A stretch of DNA of 64,000 nucleotides from Ilyonectria destructans (Eukaryota; Ascomycota; Sordariomycetes; Hypocreales; Nectriaceae): NCBI GenBank assembly GCA_020740775.1, contig JAHEWK010000004.1, positions 1,984,001 through 2,048,000 on the forward strand, given 5' to 3'. The translations under genes and the position numbers were made by a program. Every line of letters starts with the position of its first letter. Positions within the stretch are counted from its first letter, which is position 1. Positions 10,741-20,641 of the stretch are shown piece after piece. Below the pieces are notes generated by a model. It worked only from the letters and a program-made list of their open reading frames with translations. It had not been told where the DNA came from and did no database searches.

Positions 10741-13700
10741 TTAGAGCTTCTCATTCTCATCACCGGCCTGCACGAAGTACTGGCTTTTCATCCGGTTCGC
10801 CTTGACCTCCTCCTTGGTCGGCTTGCCATCCCCCTTGCTCTCCTGGATCTTCTTCTTGTCCTTCACCTTTGAATTCTCCTTGTCCTCTTCCTCGCTCTCC
10901 TGGACCTTCTTCTTGTTCTTCACCTTCTTCTTGTCCTTCGCCTTCGACTTATCCATGACCTCCTCCTTGGCCGGCTTGACCTCCTCCGTGCTCGGCTTGC
11001 TCGGCTTGTCCTCCTTGCTCGGCTTGCTCGGCTTGTCCTCCTTGCTCGGCTTGCTCGGCTTGCCCTTCTCCTTGCTCTGCTTGTCATCACCCTTGCTCTC
11101 CTGGATCTTCTTGTCGTCCTTCACCTTTGACTTCTCCTTGTCCTCTCCCTTCTCCTTGCCCCCTCCCCCTATCTCCTTGCTGCTATTTTTCGCCTTGTCC
11201 TCCGTTTCATTCTTCTTGTCGGACTTGGCAGCCACCTCGTCGCCTGTCTTCTGATGCTGATCGTTGCCCCAGAGTTGGCATACCGTTTCCTTCTTCTTCG
11301 GCTTACAGCCAAAAGATTCCCTCCAGCCCAACGAGTCTGTCAGGGGCGCCCAGGACTCGATGCGATTGGGTGGGTTCGGACTCGTGCCGAGCTCTTGGTG
11401 CAACGTTTCATCTTGTTCTAAGGAACAGTATTGCTTGGACCGCATCAGCCAAAACATCTGGTCGTCGGTGAACTGATGGTATCCCCGCAGCATCCTTTCC
11501 TCGCGGCCTTTCACCCGGGCCTTCCAAGCTCTGTATGCCATTTCGTGTCCGTAAGTATCTGCGATGACCTCATCCGCAATCTGTTTGCCGTTGAGGTTGT
11601 AGACCTCGCCATTGACGTCAGTCACATTAATCAAGTTGTACTTGTCCTCGAAACAAAGCTGGCGGTAATCAAACTGGATCAGGTCTCCCTTAGTCATCCA
11701 GCTTTCGAGCGTGCCGGTCGACGAGAACATTCTGCCCTGAGCGTCAAAGGCATGTGCCATCTTTTGAGCCATGATGGTGCCGAGGCTCCCATAGTTGACG
11801 TAAGCGGGCATTCCTGGATCCACCACGGGTTTCTGTAGAATGCCCGCTGGGACTACCAACTTGTTTAGTTCCTGCGAGTAGTAGGTGTCGACGTCGAAGG
11901 TGTTCTTGAGCCACTTGAACTTGTTCGGTGGTCGGTGAAGTTCCTTGCGCCAGCTCTCCCGAGTATACAACGCCTCCAGCTCGAGGTAGTCGTCCGCATG
12001 GGACCATACAGAGTGATTCCGATGAGGCTGGACTAGTGCCCCGACGTAGAAGTTCTTGATGTCGGACCAGTCCCGCAAGTTGGGGTCCTACCCATAAATG
12101 ATTAGCAACAGTAAGAGAAGGAGCTTACCCGGAGACTTACCTCTTTTGAGAATCCAGCCATGATGTCCATACTCTTGGCCTTTTCGATAGCCCTCTCCTT
12201 GGACTTCGGATCCATCCATGGTGTCTCCTCAAACATTTTGATGTACTGCTCCTTGATGTCCCGGAAAATACCCTCGGCAAGCGTCTCGGACTTCTTGGAG
12301 TAAAAGTCTTGGGCGTACATACTGCTCATAACGTGACCGAAATGCTTCGCCGCCCTCTCGGTACATTGTTCATATCTCGTTGAGGGAGACTTCTGCCGAT
12401 ATAGTCAGCAGCATTTCGTAACAAGAGGGGACACATTCTACATACCGTGCCATCGATTTCTCTCAAGATATTGCGGTAATCCTCTACGGTCCAATGCTCG
12501 AGGAGGTGTTGAGTCTGAAGGAAGATTTGCCAGACAAGGTAGGCTCTCACAGCACCCTTCGATGAGGTTTTGACGATGCCTTGCAGGTCTGTCCAATAAT
12601 GAGGGAACATAACCTCGGTGTTGTTAATGGGTGGACGAGACACCGTGCCTGCCTGGTCACGGATAACCGCCCCAATCATAAGCTCCGGGGCTAACTCCGA
12701 TAAACGGTCGACTGACATCTGGGCAGTAGTTGCCTTTACCAAATGTTAGTGGGTTCCAGTCAAGATAGAGAGATAGGAGAAGATAATATACCTTGCCCCT
12801 CTGCCAGGCTTGAAGAGGAGGTGCTATGTCAAGAATCCGGCGCTCAATCTTGAAGACCTGCTCAGCCAGATCCTTATAGTTATGGGCCCGCCGTTGTGAC
12901 CTGTACGCCCGCTTGAGGACCGCAGCAATAACGTGTTTGTACTTGTAAGTAATTGGATCAGAGTTATAGAGCTCCTTTCGTGGTAACCCATTGCTGATAT
13001 AGGGCTCCACGCCGATTGCCATGGTGGACTATATTACAATATGTCAGCAGTAATTCATCAATATTTAGTTAGTTTGACATTGACTCACGGTGTTGAAGAC
13101 AGATTGCTGAGGCGCGAACTTAGCGAACCCCCAGATCTGGTAGCGGCCCATAGCGAGAGTTGCGTTCCGAATGATGCTACCGTCAGAAATATCTAAAGGA
13201 AGGGATCCGTTCACCATCGGCTCAGGGTTAGTCTTGACACCCTTCTTAGACTTCTTCTTCTTCTTCTTATTTTTCTCGTCGTGTAGAGGATCATATCTGC
13301 TGAAGGCGGCGTGAACCTTTTCGGCAATCCTCACTGCGGGCTTCAGCTGGTAGTATTCGGGAGGCTTATCGTGCATGCATGTTTTATAGTATCGTCTCAT
13401 GAGGTCGATGGTGAACCTGTCTGAATATTTTGGTGGCGGCATCTCAGACTTGAGCGCGTTAGTATGAATGTTTCCAACTTTGATGGGGGAGGGGTGTCCT
13501 ACGCCAGGTTGTCCACCTAATATATTGTCCAAAGTGAGTCCGATGCTCCTTTTCATCATTGTCGTCAAGTTCACTTTCTGCATAGTGTCGAATAACTTCA
13601 CTACGTCCTCATTTGGGTACATTTCTTGAGTTCTCTTGCCGTAATGTCCGCATGCAACTTCACACCACACTGGTAAGCAACATGTCTAAACAATGCGACA

Positions 13701-13914
13701 GAAGGGAGGGACGCGACTTACATTCATGCCAATTTTCGCACGGATCAATGTCTTCGAAGTTCTCAGCCATGTTATCGTAGAGATTCATGGCGGCACTATC
13801 GCATTGGCTTGTTAGACAATATTCCTTGCCGTCATAGGTACTCCTCTGCCCTTCAGCCACTAGGACCATGAGGGAGAGGAGCGGCAGCGCTCGGACAACA
13901 GCCTTGCCGTGCAT
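10741..13914 (-). CDS. Secreted M13 (neprilysin-like) metallopeptidase homologue, probably inactive
   Basis: Six exons: 13914-13722, 13669-13089, 13028-12792, 12733-12446, 12392-12141, 12087-10741. All introns are 52-60 nt with GT/AG ends, and the product is about 965 aa. A hydrophobic signal-like segment covers residues 1-22. M13 hallmarks: Cys-rich N-terminal CENW and VACG segments, the VVPAGILQKP and NYGSLG strands before the zinc site, and a terminal FGCKP...CQLW. In active members the zinc site is HExxH; here residues 625-629 read QKMAH, so the first ligand and the catalytic Glu are lost. The ExxxD third-ligand motif (E690, D694) remains. The substrate-binding NAxY position reads DTYY, and the catalytic His near the C-terminus (H711 in neprilysin) aligns with Thr. 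A Lys-rich tail of about 175 residues follows the normal family end. A proteolytic role is therefore unlikely; binding or scaffolding is inference. Confidence 0.9.
10990..11070 (-). repeat. 27-nt coding repeat in the Lys-rich tail, 3 copies
   Basis: Three in-frame 27-nt units encode KPSKPSKED-type nonapeptides in the C-terminal tail of the M13 protein; the unit at the 11044-11070 end is diverged. Around them lie further imperfect repeats of a KDKKKIQESKGD type. Confidence 0.85.
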
Positions 13915-14320
13915 AGTGGTTGATTTGTTTAACGTGAAATAGACTTGAAGAAGATGTGAGTTGTGGACTAGAGTTGAAGAAAAAAGTGAGTGGTAGGTTG
14001 TGGGTTGGAGATTGTGAGTTGTAGATAAGTGAAAGTTGGAAAAGAATTAAGGAAGGCTAAGAGCGCTTTGTATTTATATAGAATCCAAAATCAAGATTTT
14101 TTTCCTGAGCCAGATACATCTCCGATGGATAGCCTAGCACCTTGAAAGCTGTGAACCTTCGCGACCCTTTTAAAACGGCAAAGCATCAAAAAAGAAACTA
14201 AAGAGGTCCGGGAGATAATTTAGCGACCCTTGCGTCACGCCCTTCAATCAAATAACAAACTGTCCGGTTTATAAACTGTACGAGAGGGACCTTGGTGTCT
14301 CTCTCGTGGTCAGTTGAAAA
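13915..14320. other. Promoter and leader of the M13 gene
   Basis: Gap between two minus-strand genes. The part next to 13915 reads as a C/A/T-rich leader on the minus strand; a TATA box lies at 14072-14081. The remaining part up to 14320 is the 3' flank of the b561 gene. Confidence 0.6.
14072..14081 (-). promoter_or_regulatory. TATA box of the M13 gene
   Basis: On the minus strand this reads TATATAAATA, about 160 nt upstream of the M13 start codon. It is a good consensus TATA element. The transcription start itself is not visible. Confidence 0.5.
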
Positions 14321-15144
14321 TCACGTTAGCGATGGCGCCTTGAACCCGAGCTTTTGCTTCTGAATGCGTGGGATGATCCCCACGAGAACCAAGAGAGACA
14401 GCAATGCAGTAGCCCATAACTTCAGCTTAAGGACGTTTTTGTTGTAGTCAGTGTCGACAGCGCTGACGACAGTCGCCAGGAGCAAAACAAGGACCATGTA
14501 CCCGCTATAGCGGTGGTACTTCCAAATGGACTTGGCGTTGTGCTCGCCGCCGTAAAGCGCTGGGGTTGCCCACATGGTGAAGCCGACAAGGTACTGCAGC
14601 AGGAGGACGATACAGGAGGTGACGCCAAGGTACCCGTGCAGCGAGTGGAAGTGGGCGCCATGGCTAGCAAACTTGTTGTACTCGATTATGGTGACGCCAG
14701 CCACCAAGAGGAGAAACGCGATCAAGTTGAGCGAGGCGTGAATGCGCTGGCCGATTCGCTTCTGTTCGGCAGTGTGGGTGGGCTGTAGAGTCAGGATGGA
14801 CTGGACCAGCGTGAGGATTGCCAGAGACTGCGCGAGCGGGTGGCCGGAGAAGAGTATCAAGGGCTTGGTCAGCACGCTGGCCCAGATGAGAACGACGAGA
14901 AACAGAATGCCCATCTGGGCGAGGATGCCCGTTCCTACACACGGGGGATATTAGCTCCGAGGGGTCTTGGCGTATAGAGCGACGGTATCAGCCTACCGAG
15001 AACTAGGTTCCTGAACATCGGGACGCCTTCCTCTTGGGCAGCATCGCCGGGTCGGCCGAGAAGCGGTTCGGTCTCGCGCTGCTCGGCGCCGTCAGACTCG
15101 ATGTCTGAATATCGACGCTCGGGGATTCCCGTCGCGCTCGCCAT
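14321..15144 (-). CDS. Cytochrome b561-domain membrane protein
   Basis: Two exons, 15144-14997 and 14934-14321, with a 62-nt intron (GTAGGC...TAG). The product is 253 aa. A soluble N-terminus of about 45 residues precedes several hydrophobic helices. Candidate haem-ligand histidines are spaced as in b561 proteins: H81 (SGHPLAQ), H115 (RIHASL), H149 (SLHGYLG) and H180 (KYHRYSGY). Members move electrons across a membrane, usually from ascorbate or a related donor, and can act as ferric reductases. No DOMON or other fused domain is present, so it resembles the short CYB561D2-like forms. The N-terminal TEPLLG fits an acidic dileucine sorting signal, which would suggest endosome or vacuole; that location is inference. 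It is divergent from allantoicase with 1.16 kb between them. Confidence 0.88.
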
Positions 15145-15673
15145 CTTGAACGTGGTGGTGAGGGGGGAGCTCTTCTAGCTGGGTGGTTGAATGTTACGAA
15201 TCTCGCCCTGCAGCGATGAGGCTTAGGCCGACAGACAAGACACGCGGGCAAAACAGAAGCTGGATGTCGGAGGTATTCGCAGGGCAATCAGGTGGTGACC
15301 GCGGACTAGGAGCGAGAGGTGAAAGCAGCCCGAAGGTGTAGCAGCCCGTAGGTGTTGCAGAGATGGATTTTGGGACAGAGCAAGTGAGTCGTACCAAGAT
15401 TACAAATTCGCCCACCGGCAATTGTCATGCTAATAAGACACCCACTTCTCTCCCGTATCAATCGCATCCTCAAATCTTCCGTCAGGTACGTCAGAGATGG
15501 CCGGAGAAACCTGGGAGCTTCAGCCTATCAGGAGCCGCCCTTTGCAATCCGAAGCGCGAAGCGCGGGGTAGCGTCGAAAACAAGGCATTCACCATGACGC
15601 CGGATAATTGCGCCACAGATCGAGGCGGAATATCTATTACTCGATGGCATCGAGCACATCCATCGTCCGTATC

Positions 15674-15688
15674 GATAAGATCGATAAG
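15674..15688 (+). promoter_or_regulatory. Paired GATAAG motifs (distal)
   Basis: Two GATAAG sites start at 15674 and 15683, about 630 nt upstream of the allantoicase start. HGATAR is the core site for fungal nitrogen GATA activators (AreA/NIT2), which control allantoin use in other ascomycetes. Function here is inferred from motif and gene identity. Confidence 0.4.
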
Positions 15689-16145
15689 AGGGTGGCAGTC
15701 CCGTTCGGCGTTCGGGGCGTCGGGAGAGGGTCACGCGAGTCGATGCATGCATTGCAGGTGGCTCATTGCCATGGTCGTCTCTCGCTCATCCGTTGCCCGC
15801 GGGACTCCGACAAATGCCGCAGCTCAACCACCAACAGGTTGCTCAAACCACACGCACTCGGCAACATTTCCCCAGCTTTTCTTCCTCGTCTGGAACCCTT
15901 GGAAGGGGGCCAAGGTAGCATTTATACTTCGACAGCCTCTGTGGCACCCAATAGCAACTGCAATGTACGGCCCATCCGAGTTAGCGCCTGTCATGAAAAC
16001 TGTCCGTCGTGGTCATGACACGGCGGGATTGGCGGCGGCCCTGCGCCGGTTGGTCGTGGGCGCCGCCGGCCGCCGGAAGTGGCCGAGATGACCCCTCCTC
16101 TCCGGCGCCGGCCTTTCAGGTGATGCTCGCGAGTAATAGTTATGT

Positions 16146-16158
16146 GATAAAAGATAAG
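16146..16158 (+). promoter_or_regulatory. Paired GATA motifs (proximal)
   Basis: TGATAA at 16145-16150 and GATAAG at 16153-16158, about 155 nt upstream of the allantoicase start codon. The close pairing and position are typical of nitrogen-regulated promoters in filamentous ascomycetes. Confidence 0.45.
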
Positions 16159-16307
16159 GATTCGTCAATGAAGCCCGTGGTTTCCTCGCGCGTTGTTCCA
16201 CTACACGCCTTGGCTAGACTGTTTAAGAGTAGGCTGACGCCCTGTTTTCCGAAAAACCTAAACCTCATCATTGATCCGAATATACTCACCGTTCGCACTC
16301 ACTCACC

Positions 16308-17464
16308 ATGACTTCAATTACAGACGAGATTGAGTACAAGCTTGACGCTGTCAAGGCGTCGTCGCTTACTCCCGATGAGATTGACCCGACGTTCCGATCA
16401 ACATGTATTGGTGAGCCCCTCCATCTCTACCCCACGTTGGATGTTGTCCACATTCCTAGTCACTAGTACTGACGGGGGTGTCATTTATAGATCTGATTTC
16501 TGGCACACTGGGAGGCAAGATCCTCGGCTTCTCAGATCAATGGTTCGCCGAGGCCGCAAACCTCTTGACTCCTACCCCGCCTATCCGGCAACTGGGTAAG
16601 ATGGTCTTCACAGGTGCTTGGTACGATGGCTGGGAGACCCGACGACACAACTCCGAGCCCTTCGACTGGGTCATCATTCGGTTGGGCGTGGCCTCCGGTA
16701 CAGTCGAGGGAATCGAGGTCGACACGGCCTTCTTCTCAGGGAACCATGCACCGGCAATTTCAGTCGAGGGCGTCTTTAGCCAGGACGATGACGAGGTTGT
16801 GTCATGGCAAGGAGGCAGGGGGAAGTGGGAGACCATTCTTGGGGTTCAAGAGGGCGGCCCGTCGCAGCGTTTCGGCTGGAAGCTCGATGCGCCAACCCAG
16901 AAGCAGTACACGCACGTGAGGCTAAACATGTATCCCGACGGCGGCATTGCGCGGTTCCGCCTGTTCGGACACGCAGTGCCTGTCTTCCCCGACGACAAGG
17001 ACGCCGTCTTTGACCTCGCGGCGGCTCAGAACGGCGGCGTTGCTGTCTCCTGCAGCGACCAGCACTTTGGCACCAAGGATAACCTCCTGCTGCCGGGACG
17101 GGGCAAGGACATGGGCGACGGTTGGGAGACGGCACGGTCCCGCACCAAGGGCCACGTCGACTGGACCATCATCAAGCTCGGAGCGCCTGGCTACGTCGAG
17201 AAGTTCGTGGTGGACACGGCGCATTTCAGAGGCAACTTCCCGCAAAAGGTGGCTATCGAGGCCATTGAGTGGAAGGGCGAGGGAAACCCGTCCGCCGAGG
17301 CCGAGGGCTGGGGCGAGGTGGTACCGCCCAGTAAGACAGGCCCAGACCAAGAGCATGATTTCACCAGCTCGGCCAAGGACGCTGTGGCAACGCATGTCAA
17401 GCTGATCATGATTCCCGACGGTGGAGTCAAGAGATTGAGGGCATTTGGCAAGCGAGCCGTGTAG
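16308..17464 (+). CDS. Allantoicase
   Basis: Hydrolyses allantoate to ureidoglycolate and urea in purine catabolism. Two exons, 16308-16410 and 16491-17464, with an 80-nt intron (GTGAGC...TAG) that splits a Gly/Asp-region codon cleanly in phase; 358 aa. The protein is built from the two internally homologous allantoicase repeats. Repeat 1 runs from about FSDQWFAEA through GWETRRH, DWVIIRLG and VDTAFFSGNHAP (about 50-190). Repeat 2 runs from CSDQHFGTKDN through GWETARS, DWTIIKLG and VDTAHFRGNFP (about 210-355). Length matches the family. The ATG at 16308 is preceded by CTCACC and gives a conserved-looking N-terminus. No other purine-pathway gene is in the window. GATA motifs upstream suggest nitrogen control. 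Confidence 0.96.
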
Positions 17465-18023
17465 GACAGACATCTCGGTGCCTGGCAGTAGCTAGCATAT
17501 TAGGCAGCCAAAATACGGTGGTCTGGCGGGCTGATTCGCCTTGAACAGAGACCCATTGCATCACATACAGCTAGATACCTTGATCATGTTCTCGTGCCTC
17601 GTCATCAACCCAAAACCAGCCATGTCAGCAATTTAATCTTGACGACACGAGGCTGCATTCGAAGGGAGCCTGGATCGCCGCCGGTCAATGGCTGAACCGG
17701 AAGGGAGATGACGCTGGGTGTGGCGAGCACGGGCCCATTGTGGCTTTCCTGCGCCCGGCATCCGTCCCAGGGAGGCGCCAGCTCCAAGCAACACCCAACG
17801 CCGGAACGTCTATTTCTCCATATCAGACAAGTGGGTAGGTCGCCCTCCACGACGACCACCTCGCACGATACCACCGCAGCCTTCGCTTCCTCCACGAGAC
17901 AACACCTCGCGAGCCGTATACCACCGTCTCCGACGTCACTCCGCCCGCGACCCCCGAAAACTCCCCTCACGCGCGAAATTCCATGAGCCAGACCCGGTGT
18001 CTGGCTGTGCCCCTCCTTCCAAC
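17465..18023. other. Intergenic, allantoicase to ankyrin-DIL gene
   Basis: 559 nt holding the 3' flank of allantoicase and the C/A-rich leader of the next plus-strand gene. The small open frames have no recognisable content. Confidence 0.6.
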
Positions 18024-20641
18024 ATGGATCTAGGAGATTCCACCAGCGACGACGGCTTCCCGAAGCCCCGCGCCCTGCCGTCGGATCTTCCCAAGTCGTT
18101 GGACGACCGCCGACATGTTCCAGTCGATCTCATCCCCGAGACGGAGATGTACGATGGTTGGCAAGGTTAGTGCGGCATCGCCACTCCACCCATTGCTTGC
18201 GCACATCCACTGACGTAGCCGGTTGCCCAGGCCAGTCGCAGTTCCTCACAACGCCCGCTCCGGCGAAGCCCCTGAACTTTGGCAACCTATCGCTCAACGA
18301 CAACAACTTTGATGATGACGTTCCAACGGGACCCAAAGATAGCGACACGCGATTACTGGAAATGCTTGCTGCCCAAGCTGCGCACCAAGCCGGTCCCGGC
18401 TTTGACGACGAGGACGAGATCGCCAACAGTGAAACCCTGACCGACTCGGAGAAGAAGGATAAGCTTCAAAAGGCCCTGAACATGGCTGCTAGCAATGGTG
18501 ATGTTGAACGGATAAAAAGGCTCTTGGGCGGAAGGGGCAAGGAGTACATTGATATCAATGCTGAGGACGAGGATGGAACGCCACCCCTCATCTATGCTAG
18601 CTGCTTTGTTAGTTCTTCCGTTTTCGCCCACTAGGCCATACACTGATATTTCGGATAGGGCCACGAGACCGTTGTACATGCGTTGATCGATGCTGGCGCA
18701 GATGTCAACAAGCAGGATCGGAATCAATGGACCGCTCTTATGTGGGCCATGACGAATCGACACAAGGGCATTGCGAAGCTACTTTTGGACAACAACGCAT
18801 CTTCAGATCAAAAGACGTCATCAGGGCGGACGGCTTTTGATTTTGTTCCTCCGGATAGCGAAATGTCATACTACCTCCACGACAACGGCTACAATATTGG
18901 AAACGCGGGTGTCGTTGATGACTTCTACAACCCTGGCTTCTCCCAGGACCGATTTGAGGAGGAGATGGCAGAAAACGAGATGCGAAGGCGCTTGATGATG
19001 GAGAGCGCCCGAGATCTTGAGGTTGACTTGGGCAATGTGGGCATGGACGATCAGCCCGAGGTGCGTGCCAGACCCTTTGCCTTTCTTCTTGACAGGTTGT
19101 ACTAACATGACCAGCCGGTTGATGAGTTTGAGGAGGAGCAACAAGAATTTGACTGGAGCCGGTGCTTGCACGACCAAATGTTTGTCTTTCAGGAACACGA
19201 ACTGAATCGGATCCTGGACATTATCATCACCAAAATGACGCCCCAAAGATCGCCATCGCAAAAGCCTGTGCCCGCAAACATGATTTTCTTGAGTGCGAGG
19301 TACGCGCATTATCATTCAAGTCCAGAGTTACTGGAGCGACTCTTAGTTTCAGCCATGGACTATATCAATGATGTGGTCGAAAGATTCCAGTGGGATATGA
19401 CAATACTGGCTTTCTGGATATCAAACGCAACTCTCCTGCTACACTATCTTAAGAAAGACTCCGGACTTCTTGAGGCGACCTCTGAGTTCCAGGCACAGCT
19501 CGCCGAGCTGATCAACGAAATATTTATCCTGATCGTCCGAGATGCAGAGCGACGCCTGGATAAGGTGCTAGATGTGGCTATGCTGGACCACGAGACAATT
19601 CCTGGATTCGAGGATATTACGTTCCAGAATGAGTGGAAGCTGTTTAAGCGAAAGGCCCAAGTCAAGGAGGAGCCGATAGAGAAGCGATTCCGTCCTCCAT
19701 CGCCAAAGCAGCGAGCGAAGCCTGCACCGCGAAACGTTACCTCCCTCCTCTCCTCCACCTTGTTCGTGCTGGACTTGTACGACATCCACTCGGTGATTAC
19801 GACCCAAATCATATCTCAGCTTCTCTACTGGATCGGAGCTGAGCTCTTCAACCGAATCATGTCAAACCGGAAGTATCTAGCGAGGACCAAAGCCATGCAA
19901 ATCCGCATGAATATTTCAATACTGGAGGATTGGGCCCGTACGAACAACAGGCAAGCGGAGCATTTTGAGGGAGGAGAGACGCGTTCATCAGGGGAGACAA
20001 CGATGGAGGCCGCTCGGAGACACCTGGCACCTGTCATCCAACTGTTACAGTGGCTCCAATGTTTCTCGTCCCTAGACGCGGACGATCTAGAGGCGTTAGT
20101 GGGCACACTTCAGCAGCTGAAGAGGCTCAGTCCACAACAGCTGATGCACACGGCCAATCACTACAGGCCCGAGGTGGGCGAGAAGGGGCTTCCGAAGAGC
20201 GCAATGAAATACCTCGTCGCCATTCAAAAGGAGGCAACACTTAAGCGAGATCGACGACGCAGTGGAATGGTGACACCGCTCCCGAAGTCGGGTCAGGACA
20301 GCAGTCCGGTTACGCCCGTCAAGAGTCGGTCAAACGGCAACGGTCTAGAGACGCCTGGGAGCGTTCCCGGCTCAGGAAGCCCTCAGCAAGAGGACTACTC
20401 AGACGACGATGATGCACCGGAGCACCTACTACTAGATCCCGCGCTGATGTTGCCTTTTACACTGCCATCGGTGACTGATATGCTTGTGTCATACGGAGCC
20501 GGGTTTGGAGGCATGAATCGAGAGCGGGAGCGGAAATATATTCCGACGGTACCCCCGGAGTTTCTGGAGAAGCTCGAGGTGACGGGGACAAGGAAAGGGC
20601 CTATGTTTGGCGAGGCCGACTGGGAGAATGAGGAGGTGTGA
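18024..20641 (+). CDS. Ankyrin-repeat and DIL-domain protein
   Basis: Four exons: 18024-18165, 18231-18607, 18659-19060, 19115-20641. The introns are 51-65 nt and the third carries an ACTAAC branch site; 815 aa. The acidic N-terminus is followed by ankyrin repeats (about 126-235), with clear units such as DEDGTPPLIYAS and GHETVVHALIDAGADVNK. A DIL region (about 360-700) begins ARYAHYHSSPELLERLL and contains the LQWLQ segment. DIL is the globular cargo-binding module of class V myosin tails, but no motor domain is present. The C-terminal part holds a Ser/Pro-rich stretch, an acidic SDDDDAPEH segment and a hydrophobic LMLPFTLPSVTDML motif. This ANK-DIL combination is known from fungi. A role in vesicle or organelle cargo binding is inference. 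Confidence 0.9.

Larger units (their letters stand above)
15145..16307. other. Shared upstream region of b561 gene and allantoicase
   Basis: No gene supported; the open frame at 15363-16091 (+) has no domain character. The region holds two pairs of GATA motifs (listed separately) and a G/C-rich CCGGC-rich patch around 16060-16115. Confidence 0.55.

Noticed and set aside
15363..16091. A 242-codon plus-strand frame upstream of allantoicase
   Set aside because: No recognisable domain; it overlaps the GATA-bearing promoter region and has noncoding-like composition.
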